DNA of 64,000 bases from Sphingomonas sp. PP-CE-3G-477 (GCF_003050745.1 NZ_QAOF01000004.1:186001-250000); one strand, 5' to 3'; counted from the stretch's first letter, positions 34,883 through 44,071 are shown. Numbers and translations: made by a program. Notes: generated by a model not told the origin, from the letters alone.

Positions 34883-36478
34883 CTAACGCTGGCGACGGCG
34901 CAGGGCAACCGCGCTTGCAAGCATCAATCCGGCGACGATCGCGGCCATTGCATTGCCGACGCGCGAGAACAGCGTGGGCGGGAGCGCGGACGGCATCGGC
35001 TGCTCGATCGCGCCCGCCGTCTCATGCGGCACGGTCGCGACGAGGCGGCCATCGGCGGCGATGATCGCTGAGATGCCCGTGGGGGTCGCGCGGACGATCG
35101 GCAGCCCTTCCTCGATCGCACGCATCCGAGCTTGGGCGAGATGTTGCGGCGGGCCCCATTTGCCGAACCACGCGTCGCTCGACGGGTTGAAGATCAGGCG
35201 CGGGCGGTGGGTCGGGTCGACCGTGTGACCGGAGAAGATGATCTCGTAGCAGATCTGCATGCCGATCGAACCGAAGCCGGGGAAGGTCAGATTGGCCGGC
35301 CCCTTGCCCGAGGTGAAGTCGATGTCGCCGGGCACCAGGCGCGCGAGACCGAGCGGTTTGAGCAGCCACGGGAGCGGCAGATATTCACCGAACGGCACCA
35401 GATGCGCCTTGTCGTAACGGCTGCGCAACCGGGCCTGCGAGTCCAGCGCGAACACCGAATTGGCGGCACCCGATATGCGGTCCTGGCTGTCGAACTCGAG
35501 CGCGGTGCCGCCCGTGAGGAGAATGTCCTCGGGGCCCAGCAGGCGTGCGATACGACGGCGAAGATAGAGCGGGCTCGACCAGCCATAGGCGTAGAACGGA
35601 TAGCCATCCTCGAGATAGTCGCGAACGACGCCCTCGGGCCAGACCACGAGACGCGGGGTGGTGCCGCCCTGGCCGGAGAGCTTTTCGAGCGCGGAAAGCA
35701 CGCGTTCGCCGTCGGATTCGTTGCGGTCTTCCTGGCCGATATCGGGCTGGACCACGCGGACCAGAGGCGTGCCGGGGGCGGGGGGCGGTGCGTTGGTCCA
35801 GAGTGCTGAAAGCGCCGCGATGCTCAGCACGGGGATCGCAATTGCCGGCAGTGTCCAACGCCGCGCGGCTAGCATCAGCAGCGCCCCTGCGGCGAGGATC
35901 GTCACGCCGGACAGCGCGTAGGTGCCGATCCAGGCGGACAGCCGCGCGATGCCGATCGCGGGGAGCCAGACGACGCTCAGCGGATCCCAGGCATAGCCCG
36001 TGAACAGCGTCGCGCGGAGCCATTCGGTGGCGATCCAGGCCGCGGCGAAGATCAGCACGAACGTCGCGTCGGGCGTGCCGGGGCGACGTGAGGTCCGCCA
36101 GGCCAATCCTGCGGCGAGCATCGGGAACAGCGCGAGATACAGCGCCAGGCCGACCGCGGCGAAATAGCCGAGCACCGGCGGCATCGCATCCTGGAAGTCG
36201 AACGCGTGCTTGAACCAGTTGTTGTTGACGGTGAAATGCCCGACCCCGAACACCCACCCGCGCCAGAGTGCACCGCGCAGGGTCGGCGCGTCGTGGACGA
36301 GCTTCATCCACAGCGCGAAGGCGACGAGAGTCAGCGGCCAGAGGTCGAGCGGGGCGAACCCGGTCGCGGCAAGCGCGCCGAGGACGAGGCAGGCGAGGGC
36401 AGGGTAACGGTTCACGCTCGCGCTATGGCGTGGCGGGGAAGGGGGGGCAATGTTTTCGGTCTGATGGGGGGGCTGCAT
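34883..36478 (-). CDS. lnt: Apolipoprotein N-acyltransferase
   Basis: Adds the third acyl chain to lipoproteins in the inner membrane. The 531-residue protein has several N-terminal membrane segments, and a nitrilase-like domain with the catalytic Glu (VVWPEG), Lys (YDKAHLVPFGEY) and Cys (MQICYEIIF). A C-terminal membrane segment follows. The start is uncertain: ATG at 36508, ATG at 36478 and GTG at 36415 are all in frame and none has a good ribosome-binding site. Confidence 0.92.
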   Translation of the reverse strand: MQPPHQTENIAPPSPPRHSASVNRYPALACLVLGALAATGFAPLDLWPLTLVAFALWMKLVHDAPTLRGALWRGWVFGVGHFTVNNNWFKHAFDFQDAMPPVLGYFAAVGLALYLALFPMLAAGLAWRTSRRPGTPDATFVLIFAAAWIATEWLRATLFTGYAWDPLSVVWLPAIGIARLSAWIGTYALSGVTILAAGALLMLAARRWTLPAIAIPVLSIAALSALWTNAPPPAPGTPLVRVVQPDIGQEDRNESDGERVLSALEKLSGQGGTTPRLVVWPEGVVRDYLEDGYPFYAYGWSSPLYLRRRIARLLGPEDILLTGGTALEFDSQDRISGAANSVFALDSQARLRSRYDKAHLVPFGEYLPLPWLLKPLGLARLVPGDIDFTSGKGPANLTFPGFGSIGMQICYEIIFSGHTVDPTHRPRLIFNPSSDAWFGKWGPPQHLAQARMRAIEEGLPIVRATPTGISAIIAADGRLVATVPHETAGAIEQPMPSALPPTLFSRVGNAMAAIVAGLMLASAVALRRRQR

Positions 36479-36503
36479 GAAGAGCGGGTTCGCTACTTCT
36501 TCT

Positions 36504-36610
36504 ACCACCCCGGCGAAGGCCGGGGCCCAATTGGAAAGGTGGTCGTAACGGAGCGCTCCCCTGCATTAGCTACGTCCCCCAATTGGGCCCCGGCCTTTGC
36601 CGGGGTGGTG
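36504..36610 (+). repeat. About 105-bp inverted repeat, CCAATTGGG family (copy A3)
   Basis: Arms ACCACCCCGGCGAAGGCCGG and CCGGCCTTTGCCGGGGTGGT flank CCCAATTGG and CCAATTGGG; the centre reads GGTGGTCGTAACGGAGCGCT. One arm mutation (TTTGCC for TTCGCC). Part of the roughly 320-bp gap between lnt and the VOC gene. Confidence 0.85.
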
Positions 36611-36642
36611 CGATATGGTTGGGTGAGGTGTGCCCTTCCCAC

Positions 36643-36702
36643 CTTGTTTCCCCGCGAAGGCGGGGACCCAGACTGGGCTCCCGCCTTTGCGGGAGAACAA
36701 GG
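36643..36702 (+). repeat. Short inverted repeat, CGCGAAGGCGGG family (copy 5)
   Basis: CCTTGTTTCCCCGCGAAGG and CCTTTGCGGGAGAACAAGG with CCCAGACTGGG inside. It follows the A3 repeat after about 30 bp. The remaining part of the gap (36703-36795) has no recognisable feature. Confidence 0.8.
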
Positions 36703-36795
36703 TTTTGGGCTCATCTCCTGTTATTGCGGTGGTTCAAAACTCCCACGCAATCCGCTGGGTCGACGAACCCACCGCCACGACCTATTCTTCCTCGC

Positions 36796-37215
36796 ATGAC
36801 CCTACGCCCCTTCCACCTAGCCTTCCCCGTCCACGACCTGACCGCCGCACGCGCCTTCTACGGCGCCACGCTCGGCTGTCGCGAAGGGCGTTCCAGCGAC
36901 CAGTGGATCGACTTCGACCTGTTCGGCCACCAGATCGTCGCGCACCTCGACCCCTCGGCCAAACCCGTCGCGGTCGAGAACGCGGTCGATGGCCATGCCG
37001 TCCCGGTCCCGCATTTCGGCGTCGTGCTGACGATGGACGATTGGACCGCATTGTCCGAACGCGTCACCGCCGCCGGGGTCCAGTTCGGGATCGCGCCGTA
37101 CATCCGCTTCAAGGGCGAGCCCGGCGAGCAGGCGACGATGTTCTTTCTCGATCCCAGCGGCAACGCACTCGAGTTCAAGGCGTTCGCCAACGACGACATG
37201 ATTTTCGCGACTTAA
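36796..37215 (+). CDS. VOC (glyoxalase-fold) protein
   Basis: A 139-residue single-domain VOC protein: [22 protein letters not shown] at the N-terminus and [17 protein letters not shown] at the end, with His and Glu at the metal positions. Closest in type to glyoxalase-like dioxygenases of the extradiol type; substrate unknown. The start at 36796 begins the conserved strand. It is followed after nine bases by the PHA-granule gene and probably shares its transcript. Confidence 0.88.
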   Translation: MTLRPFHLAFPVHDLTAARAFYGATLGCREGRSSDQWIDFDLFGHQIVAHLDPSAKPVAVENAVDGHAVPVPHFGVVLTMDDWTALSERVTAAGVQFGIAPYIRFKGEPGEQATMFFLDPSGNALEFKAFANDDMIFAT

Positions 37216-37224
37216 GGAATAGAC

Positions 37225-37527
37225 ATGGGCACTCCCATCACCGTCGACGTACCCCATCAGCTCGGCAAGGCGGCGGTTCGCGCGCGGCTCGATGGCAGCA
37301 TCGACAAGATCGGCGCGAACATTCCCGGCGGCTCGGTGACCGATCACCGCTGGGACGGCGACACGCTGCATTTCACCGTCAAGGCGATGGGGCAGACGAT
37401 TGCCAGCGCGGTCACCGTGTTCGAGACCAACGTCCACGCGGTCGTCGACCTTCCCGGTATCCTAGGGTTGTTCGCGAGCAAGGTGCAGGACATGATCCGC
37501 AAGGAAGCGCCGAAACTCCTGCGCTGA
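37225..37527 (+). CDS. Polyhydroxyalkanoate-granule-associated family protein
   Basis: A 100-residue protein. I recognise the polyhydroxyalkanoic acid system family from the pattern ITVDVPHQLGKAAVRARLD, DTLHFTVKAMGQTI and a C-terminal helix KVQDMIRKEAPKLL. Members accompany PHA genes and may coat granules or be a regulator. No PHA synthase is in the window. Confidence 0.72.
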   Translation: MGTPITVDVPHQLGKAAVRARLDGSIDKIGANIPGGSVTDHRWDGDTLHFTVKAMGQTIASAVTVFETNVHAVVDLPGILGLFASKVQDMIRKEAPKLLR

Positions 37528-37538
37528 GATCAGGGAGA

Positions 37539-38057
37539 TCAGGCCGTCGCGCGCCGATACAGGTCGAACGCCGCCTTGGCGCCGACGATGGCCTGCTCGA
37601 CCCAGGCATCGTCGGCGTTCTCCCCGTCGATCGCGGTCAGCAACGCGCGCCACTCGCCCGACAGATGTTTCGCGCCGAGATACGCCGACGGCATCCTTTC
37701 GGGGACCGACCGCGACAGCATGACACCACCGAGCCGCGACCCTTCGACCACATACATCGCACCCCATCCGGCGGCAGCGCTCGCCGGGACGTCGAACGCC
37801 ATCGGCGCGGGCATGTCTTCGCCCAGCGCGGCGAGGTCCGCGGCGAGCTCTGTCCCGCGCGACCGAACCGTCGCCAGCCCCGGAATCGCGGCCAGCCAAG
37901 CCTCAACCGCGGGCAAGGCCTTCGCGTGCGCGATCAGGAACGCCCGGTAGTCATCCGCATCGGCCAGGTCGTAGCGTCCGAACCCTGCATCGACCGCGTC
38001 GTGATCCGCTGCCGTCGCGCTCCGCAATCGCGCAACGGTGGAAACCCCATCGGTCAA
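37539..38057 (-). CDS. Biliverdin-producing heme oxygenase
   Basis: Opens heme to biliverdin, iron and CO. The 172-residue protein begins TTG at 38057, overlapping the ybdD stop (TTGA); this gives ARLRSATAADHDAVD with the proximal heme ligand at about His19, then YRAFLIAHAKALP and the distal-helix motif YVVEGSRLGG. It resembles the bacteriophytochrome-associated BphO class. No phytochrome gene is nearby; the coupling to cstA-ybdD is unusual. Confidence 0.85.
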   Translation of the reverse strand: MTDGVSTVARLRSATAADHDAVDAGFGRYDLADADDYRAFLIAHAKALPAVEAWLAAIPGLATVRSRGTELAADLAALGEDMPAPMAFDVPASAAAGWGAMYVVEGSRLGGVMLSRSVPERMPSAYLGAKHLSGEWRALLTAIDGENADDAWVEQAIVGAKAAFDLYRRATA

Positions 38058-38242
38058 CAGCAGCGCCCCCCGCCCTTGCTGCCGTATCGCGCCTCCTGCC
38101 GATCGCGGAAGAACGTGCGCTCGTCCATCGGCGCGTGGTCGGGATGCCGCTCGGCCATGTGCTGGCAATAGGCAGCGTAGGACGGCACGCCGACCATCAG
38201 CAACGCGGTCTCGCGCACCTTCGCGTAGAGCGCGCGGATCAT
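38054..38242 (-). CDS. ybdD: YbdD/YjiX family small protein (CstA accessory)
   Basis: A 62-residue protein matching the YbdD/YjiX (DUF466) pattern: MVGVPSYAAYCQHMAERHPD, then FFRDRQEARYG and the C-terminal GGGRCC. In E. coli these proteins are encoded beside the CstA and BtsT (YjiY) transporters and are needed for or assist transport. The ATG at 38242 overlaps the cstA stop (ATGA) and its own stop overlaps the heme oxygenase TTG. Confidence 0.88.
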   Translation of the reverse strand: MIRALYAKVRETALLMVGVPSYAAYCQHMAERHPDHAPMDERTFFRDRQEARYGSKGGGRCC

Positions 38243-40293
38243 TCTGCGGCGACCAGCTGAGGCGGGACTTCGGTCACCGTCGGCCGGTCGATCTTCAGCG
38301 CTGCCAGACACGTGCGGATGCCGAAGAAGACGATCGACAGCACCACCGCCAGGAACAGCGCGCACAGCCCGGCATCGATCCGGTCGTTGAGCACGATCCG
38401 CTGCATCTCCGCCATCGTCTTGGCGGGCGCGAGCAGTTCACCCCGCGCCGCCGCTCCTGAGAACTTCGACGCGTGCGCGAGGAAGCCGACCTTCGGATCG
38501 CTCGCGAACAGCTTCATTAGTCCGGCGGTGATCGTGCACAGGCACAGCCACGCGGCGGGCAGGATCGTCACCCACGCGTAGCGCTGGCGCTTCATCCGGA
38601 ACAGCACGACTGTGGCCAGCACGAGCGCGACCGCCGCGAGCATCTGGTTCGAGATGCCGAACAGCGGCCACAAGGTGTTCACGCCGCCAAGCGGATCGGT
38701 AACGCCTTGGTACAAGAAGAAGCCCCAGGCGATCACACAGAGCGCGGTCGCGATCAGCCCGGGCACGATCGCCGAGGCGTTACGGAACGATGGCACCGCG
38801 AGCCCGATCAAATCCTGCAGCATGAACCGCCCGGCACGCGTGCCCGCATCGACCGCGGTAAGGATGAACAAGGCCTCGAACAGGATCGCGAAGTGATACC
38901 AGAACGCCTTCATCGCCTGCCCGCCGACGAGGTGGCTGAAGATCTCCGACATCGCCACCGCCAGCGTCGGTGCGCCGCCCGTGCGGCTGACTATCGTGGT
39001 CTCGCCGACGTCCTTCGCGGTCTGTGCGAGCGTCTCCGGCGTGATCGGGAAACCCATTGCCGTCACCGCAGTTGCAGCGGAGGCAAAGTCAGTGCCGACC
39101 ACCGCCGCCGGGCTGTTCATCGCGAAATAGACGCCGGGATCGAGGATCGACGCACCGACCAGCGCCATGATCGCGACGAAGCTCTCCATCAGCATCGCGC
39201 CGTAGCCGATGAACTGCGCGTCGCCTTCGCTGGCGATGAGCTTCGGTGTCGTGCCGCTGGCGATCAGCGCGTGGAAGCCCGACACCGCGCCGCACGCGAT
39301 CGTGATGAACAGGAACGGGAAGAGCCCGCCCGACCAGACCGGGCCGCTGCCGTCGATGAACGGGGTGAGCGCGGGCATCTTGAGCGGCGGCGCGACGACC
39401 GCGATGCCGATCGCGAGCGCGACGATCGCGCCGATCTTGAGGAAGGTCGACAGGTAATCGCGCGGCGCGAGCAACAGCCACACCGGCAGGACGGAGGCTA
39501 CCGCGCCGTAGCCGACCATCAGCACGCACAACTGCACCGGGGTCAGCGTGAACAGCGGCGCGAGCGTCGGCGAGGCGGCGACGGTGCCGCCATAGACGAT
39601 CGCGGCGAGGAGCCCGATGACGCCGAGAACGGAGACCTCGCCGACCTTTCCGGGCCGGATCCAGCGCGTGTAGATGCCCATCAGGAAGGCGAGCGGGATG
39701 GTCGCGGCGACGGTGAACAGCCCCCACGGACTCCCGGCGAGCGCGCGCACCACGATCAGCGCTAGGACGGCGAGGATGATGACCATGATCGCGAACGCAC
39801 CGATCAGCGCGATCACGCCGGGGACTGCGCCCATTTCCATGCGGATCAGCTCGCCGAGCGACCGCCCGTCGCGGCGCATCGAGATGAACAGGATCATGAA
39901 GTCCTGCACCGCACCCGCGAGCACGACGCCGGCGAGGATCCAGAGCGTGCCGGGGAGATAGCCCATCTGCGCGGCGAGCACCGGGCCGACGAGTGGGCCT
40001 GCGCCCGCGATGGCTGCGAAATGGTGGCCGAACAGGACGTTGCGATCGGTCGCGACGTAGTCGAGGCCGTCCGCGCGGCGCAGCGCCGGGGTCTGGCGAC
40101 TTGGGTCGAGTTGCATCACATGCCGCGCGATATATCGCGCGTAGAACCGGTAGGCGATCAGCTGGACCGACACGGCCGCGGTGACGATCCACAGCGCGTT
40201 GACATGCTCGCCGCGCTCGAACGCGACGACGGCAAGCGCGCAGGCTGCGAGGAGCGCAAGGGCGCCCCAACCGATCTTCTCGCGTAATGTCAT
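38239..40293 (-). CDS. cstA: Carbon starvation protein A (pyruvate/peptide transporter)
   Basis: A 684-residue inner-membrane protein with many membrane segments. It shows CstA hallmarks: DGLDYVATDRNVLFGHHFAAIAGAGPLVGP and FHALIASGTTPKLI. Family members take up pyruvate (BtsT, CstA) and perhaps peptides in starvation. The start at 40293 follows GGGAGGGCG; the extension to 40329 is not conserved. It heads the operon cstA-ybdD-heme oxygenase. Confidence 0.93.
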   Translation of the reverse strand: MTLREKIGWGALALLAACALAVVAFERGEHVNALWIVTAAVSVQLIAYRFYARYIARHVMQLDPSRQTPALRRADGLDYVATDRNVLFGHHFAAIAGAGPLVGPVLAAQMGYLPGTLWILAGVVLAGAVQDFMILFISMRRDGRSLGELIRMEMGAVPGVIALIGAFAIMVIILAVLALIVVRALAGSPWGLFTVAATIPLAFLMGIYTRWIRPGKVGEVSVLGVIGLLAAIVYGGTVAASPTLAPLFTLTPVQLCVLMVGYGAVASVLPVWLLLAPRDYLSTFLKIGAIVALAIGIAVVAPPLKMPALTPFIDGSGPVWSGGLFPFLFITIACGAVSGFHALIASGTTPKLIASEGDAQFIGYGAMLMESFVAIMALVGASILDPGVYFAMNSPAAVVGTDFASAATAVTAMGFPITPETLAQTAKDVGETTIVSRTGGAPTLAVAMSEIFSHLVGGQAMKAFWYHFAILFEALFILTAVDAGTRAGRFMLQDLIGLAVPSFRNASAIVPGLIATALCVIAWGFFLYQGVTDPLGGVNTLWPLFGISNQMLAAVALVLATVVLFRMKRQRYAWVTILPAAWLCLCTITAGLMKLFASDPKVGFLAHASKFSGAAARGELLAPAKTMAEMQRIVLNDRIDAGLCALFLAVVLSIVFFGIRTCLAALKIDRPTVTEVPPQLVAAE

Positions 40294-40386
40294 TGCGTTC
40301 GCCCTCCCGCGGTCCGTTACGCGCGGCATCGCGTATTCAGGCGCGGAGCGCTAGCCTAGATTAGCTCGTACACCCGCCCCACAGCT

Positions 40387-40491
40387 CCACCCCGGCGAAG
40401 GCCGGGGCCCAATTGGAAGGGTCGTCGTAACGCAGTGAGAGCTTCACCGTTACCGTTCCCCAATTGGGCCCCGGCCTTCGCCGGAGTGGTG
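40387..40491 (+). repeat. About 105-bp inverted repeat, CCAATTGGG family (copy A4)
   Basis: CCACCCCGGCGAAGGCCGG and CCGGCCTTCGCCGGAGTGG bracket CCCAATTGG and CCAATTGGG, centre GGGTCGTCGTAACGCAG. First of three repeats in the 600-bp gap between cstA and pyk. Confidence 0.85.
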
Positions 40492-40572
40492 GCTTGGTTG
40501 GATAAAGGTGGCGCTCCCCGGTCAACGGGGCTCGATCTGAGCAGGCGGCATGCAAAACGCAGTTCAACCCCA

Positions 40573-40677
40573 TCCCGTCACCCCGGCGGAGGCCGGGGCC
40601 CACCGTCCCGCATCCTCCACGGGCCGCGAGCATGCGGAATGGTGGATGCCGGAACGAGCCCGGCATGACGAGGAAGG
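40573..40677 (+). repeat. Related repeat: GGCGGAGGCCGGGG type with CCGGCATGACG end
   Basis: CCCGTCACCCCGGCGGAGG at the left and CCGGAACGAGCCCGGCATGA at the right, with ATCCTCCACGGG and GTGGATGCCGG in between. It shares the left arm with the CCAATTGGG family but has a different right half. Confidence 0.6.
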
Positions 40678-40746
40678 GGTGGCGCTCTTTGGTATTCAAC
40701 TTGAACATTGTGCGGGTGCGAGGAAGACACGATCTGCGCCGAGCCG

Positions 40747-40823
40747 CTCCCCCGCGGAGGCGGAGGCCCGGCTGAATACCGTAGCGCGAGATACCCTGGC
40801 CCCCCGCCTTCGCGGGGGAACAG
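40747..40823 (+). repeat. Inverted repeat, CGCGAAGGCGGG family, long-loop form
   Basis: CTCCCCCGCGGAGGCGGAGG and CCCCCGCCTTCGCGGGGGAAC enclose a loop with CCGGCT and CCTGG. It is the last repeat in the cstA-pyk gap; the remaining gap has no recognisable gene. Confidence 0.7.
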
Positions 40824-40892
40824 TTTGGGCGAGCGCTTCCCTTCATCGTTAGGGTGAGCGCCGCCGTGTCCGAATCAACCCGCCCCGCAAAC

Positions 40893-42356
40893 TCAAACCT
40901 GCGAGTGGTGGCCCTCCAACTCATCGCCGACGATGCGCACCACGTGCAGCACGTTGGTCGACCCAGGCGTCCGGAACGGCACGCCCGCGAGCACGATCAC
41001 TCGGTCGCCGGCCTTCGCCATCCCATGCCGCAACGCCATCCGCTTCGACTTGGCCACCATGTCCTCGAACGACTCGACGTCGCGCGTATGCACGGCATGC
41101 GTCCCCCACAGCAGCCCCAGGCGCCGTGCGGTCTCATCGCTCGGCGTCAGCACCAGCAGCGGCACCGACGGCCGCTCGCGCGCGATCCGGCGGGCGGTCG
41201 AGCCCGAGGTGGTGAAGCAGATGATCGCCACCGCCGACACCGTCGCGGCGATGTTCTTCGCCGCCTCGGCCAGCGCATCCGCGGTCGTCGGATCGGGCTT
41301 CATCACGGTGAAGTGCATGCGGTCGCCATGCTCGGGATCGGCCTCGACCGACACGCCGATCGCATCCATCATCGCCACCGATTCGACCGGCCATGCGCCT
41401 GCCGCGCTCTCCGCCGACAGCATGATCGCGTCGGCACCGTCATACACCGCGGTGGCGACGTCCGACACTTCCGCCCGCGTAGGGGAGGGCGACGTGATCA
41501 TCGATTCGAGCATCTGCGTCGCGACTACCACCGGTCGGCCCATCCGGCGCGAGACCTCGACGATGCGCTTCTGCAGCGGCGGCACCTGCTGCGGCGGCAG
41601 TTCGACACCGAGATCGCCACGCGCGACCATCACGCCGTCGCACGCCTCGACGATCTCCTCGAGCCGTTCGATCGCCGCCGGCTTCTCGATCTTCGCCATC
41701 AGAGCCGCCTTGCCGCCGATCAGTTTCCGCGCTTCCCACAGATCCTCGGGACGCTGGACGAACGACAGCGCGATCCAGTCGACGCCCTGGTCGACCGCGA
41801 AGTCGAGATCGCTGCGATCTTTCTCGGTCAGCGCGGCCATCGGCAGCACCACGTCGGGGACGTTCAGACCCTTGCTGTTCGACAACGCGCCGCCGACCTC
41901 GACCCGCGTCGTGATCTCGCGCGGGCTATGCGAAACGACGCGAAGGACGAGCTTGCCGTCGTCAAGCAGCAGGCGGGCGCCCGGCTCGATCGCCGCGAAG
42001 ATCTCGTCGTGTGGCAGTTCCACCCGCGTCGCGTCGCCCGGCGTCGGGTCGCGATCGAGCACGAACATCGAGCCGGTTTCGAGCACCGTGCGGCCGCCAT
42101 CGAACTTGCCGACGCGCAGCTTCGGCCCCTGCAGATCGGCGAGGATGGTCGAGGGGCGGCCAAATTCCTTCTCCAGCGCGCGAATCGCCTGGATCACGGC
42201 GATCTTCGATTGCTGGTCGCCGTGGCTCATATTGATCCGGAACGCGTCTGCGCCCGTGCGGAAGAGCGTCGCGATCATCTCGGGGGTGCTGCTGGCAGGG
42301 CCGAGCGTCGCGAGGATGCGGACTTTCCGCGAACGGGGGGCGATGGCCATTGTCAT
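40893..42356 (-). CDS. pyk: Pyruvate kinase
   Basis: Makes pyruvate and ATP from phosphoenolpyruvate. The 487-residue protein begins SRKVRILATLGPASSTPEM, and has the active-site signature LMAKIEKPAAIERLEEI and MVARGDLGVELP, plus the C-terminal regulatory-type domain (VLTPSDETARRLGLLWG). Length is normal. It is the only pyruvate kinase in the window and lies near a pyruvate-transporter-type gene (cstA), though in a separate unit. Confidence 0.95.
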   Translation of the reverse strand: MTMAIAPRSRKVRILATLGPASSTPEMIATLFRTGADAFRINMSHGDQQSKIAVIQAIRALEKEFGRPSTILADLQGPKLRVGKFDGGRTVLETGSMFVLDRDPTPGDATRVELPHDEIFAAIEPGARLLLDDGKLVLRVVSHSPREITTRVEVGGALSNSKGLNVPDVVLPMAALTEKDRSDLDFAVDQGVDWIALSFVQRPEDLWEARKLIGGKAALMAKIEKPAAIERLEEIVEACDGVMVARGDLGVELPPQQVPPLQKRIVEVSRRMGRPVVVATQMLESMITSPSPTRAEVSDVATAVYDGADAIMLSAESAAGAWPVESVAMMDAIGVSVEADPEHGDRMHFTVMKPDPTTADALAEAAKNIAATVSAVAIICFTTSGSTARRIARERPSVPLLVLTPSDETARRLGLLWGTHAVHTRDVESFEDMVAKSKRMALRHGMAKAGDRVIVLAGVPFRTPGSTNVLHVVRIVGDELEGHHSQV

Positions 42357-42435
42357 GCGTGCGTTTCCTGGGGGAGGTCTTTGCCGCGACGGGCCTTAAA
42401 CCCTATCTCCGCGGGATCAACCACGGAGCATACGA

Positions 42436-42756
42436 ATGAATCCCGAAAGCGACTCGCTTGCCACACTCGACGATGCCGTAGCGGCGCAGGCCTTTCGTCG
42501 CCTGATCCGCCACCTCCGACACCGCGAGGACGCGCAGAACGTCGACCTGATGGGCCTAGCCGGTTTCTGCCGCAACTGCCTGTCGGACTGGGTCGAAGAG
42601 GCCGGCGGCATGTCGAAGGATGCGGCGCGGGAAACGGTGTACGGGATGCCGTACGCGGAGTGGAAGGCGCACCACCAGGGCGACGCGAGCCCCGAGCAGC
42701 TTGAACGTATGAAGGCGAGCGTCGCGAAGAACGCGCCCAAAAACGGGGCCGTCTGA
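42436..42756 (+). CDS. DUF1244 family protein
   Basis: A 106-residue protein, with the DUF1244 core HLRHREDAQNVDLMGLAGFCRNCLSDW followed by GMPYAEWKAHHQ. The cysteine pair C-R-N-C is typical. This is a conserved alphaproteobacterial cytosolic family of unknown function. It diverges from pyk. Confidence 0.88.
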   Translation: MNPESDSLATLDDAVAAQAFRRLIRHLRHREDAQNVDLMGLAGFCRNCLSDWVEEAGGMSKDAARETVYGMPYAEWKAHHQGDASPEQLERMKASVAKNAPKNGAV

Positions 42757-42913
42757 TTCAGGCGATTGAGCCTAACACGGTAAACGCCTAGACGCAGGCC
42801 CGCACCCAATTCGGCATGATTCAGGACGTCTCCGGACGGCGATCACCGGTGCGGGCTTGTATCTTGATTGGCTTTTGACCGGCGCGTGGGCGCTGGCGAG
42901 TGGGGAATTTTCG

Positions 42914-43180
42914 ATGTCTGACGAACGGCAACACGGCATGGGCGGCGGCGCGGTCGCAGCGGATGAACTGCGCCTGCTGATCGAGCGCGCCGAGCGTCTC
43001 GAAGAAGAGAAGAAAGGTATCTCGGACGACATCAAGGACGTGATGGCCGAAGCCAAGGGGCGCGGGTACGACCCCAAGGCGATCCGCAAGATCCTGTCGA
43101 TCCGGAAGAAGAAGAAGGAAGAATATCAGGAGGAGGAAGCGATCCTCGAGGTGTATCTCCAGGCGTTGGGGATGATCTGA
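42914..43180 (+). CDS. gapR: GapR-family DNA-binding protein (DUF2312)
   Basis: An 88-residue protein that is mostly helical and charged ([59 protein letters not shown]). This is the DUF2312/GapR family; in Caulobacter GapR clamps overtwisted DNA ahead of replication and transcription and assists gyrase. The start at 42914 (MSDERQ) is preferred over an in-frame ATG at 42857. Confidence 0.9.
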   Translation: MSDERQHGMGGGAVAADELRLLIERAERLEEEKKGISDDIKDVMAEAKGRGYDPKAIRKILSIRKKKKEEYQEEEAILEVYLQALGMI

Positions 43181-43269
43181 GGATTTCTGATCTCGCGCGG
43201 TGCCTCCCCCGACATGGTGTCGGGTCGCTAGGGGGCACCGCGTTAACCCGCTCGATGTACCGGTAGAGA

Positions 43270-43554
43270 ATGTTTCTCCCGATCTTCGCGGCGTTCGTCC
43301 TGTTCCTGATCATCAACGCGATTACCGTCGCCGCGTTCGCGATCGACAAGCGGCGATCGTCGACAGGTGCCTGGCGCATTCCGGAGTCCCGCTTGCTATG
43401 GTTCGCGGCGCTTGGCGGTAGCCCCGGTGCGTTCTGGGCGCGGGGGCGATACCGGCACAAGACACGGAAGCAACCGTTCGTTGGCCGGCTCCAGCTGATC
43501 GCGATGGTACAAGTTGGCGTCGTTGCAGGTCTCGTCATCGCTTTCGCAATGTAG
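43270..43554 (+). CDS. DUF1294 membrane protein
   Basis: A 94-residue protein with two membrane segments (FAAFVLFLIINAITVAAFAID and LQLIAMVQVGVVAGLVIAFAM) and between them the DUF1294 signature: RIPESRLLWFAALGGSPGAF and RHKTRKQPF. Function unknown. Confidence 0.85.
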   Translation: MFLPIFAAFVLFLIINAITVAAFAIDKRRSSTGAWRIPESRLLWFAALGGSPGAFWARGRYRHKTRKQPFVGRLQLIAMVQVGVVAGLVIAFAM

Positions 43555-43633
43555 GTTCGACGACTTGCACCGTCATTGTCGCAACTGACGCTTGGGTGTA
43601 TTGCCGTTATGCAACATTGCATCGGGGGCAAGC

Positions 43634-44071
43634 ATGCGGGTATTTCTGGGAATTGCGGCGGCACTGGTCAGTGCTCCCGTCGCGGCGCAATCGATCGAGA
43701 CCGATGCGCATCGGCTCGCCCAGCGGGCGGAGGCGTTCGTCCAGGTCCGCAACCGGTTCGACCAGGCGGCGATGATCGCGATGATGGCGCCCGAATACCA
43801 GGAAGTGTCGCCCGTCGGTGAGGTCGATTCCCGCGAGCGCGTGATCGGGTTCTATGCGTCCGACAAGAAGAAGCCCGCGCCGCCGATGACGATCACCGAG
43901 ACCGTCGCGCGGCCGGCGGGGGCGCTCGGCGTCGTCACGATGCGGATCGCTTATGCGGTGCCTGGCAAGGACGGTCAGCTACAATCACGCGCGCTGCGCG
44001 CCGGCTTCGTCGCGCGACGGATCGGCAAGGAGTGGCGTTTCGTGTCGGCGCAGTTCACGCCGATCCGCTAG
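43634..44071 (+). CDS. Secreted NTF2-like (SnoaL/DUF4440-type) protein
   Basis: A 145-residue protein with a signal peptide (MRVFLGIAAALVSAPVAAQ). The remainder has the shape of a cone-like NTF2 fold: HRLAQRAEAFVQVRNRFDQAAMIAMMAPEYQEVSP at the start and KEWRFVSAQFTPI at the end. Role unknown. Its stop TAG overlaps the stop of the convergent ATPase gene within the palindrome CTAG (44068-44071). Confidence 0.72.
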   Translation: MRVFLGIAAALVSAPVAAQSIETDAHRLAQRAEAFVQVRNRFDQAAMIAMMAPEYQEVSPVGEVDSRERVIGFYASDKKKPAPPMTITETVARPAGALGVVTMRIAYAVPGKDGQLQSRALRAGFVARRIGKEWRFVSAQFTPIR

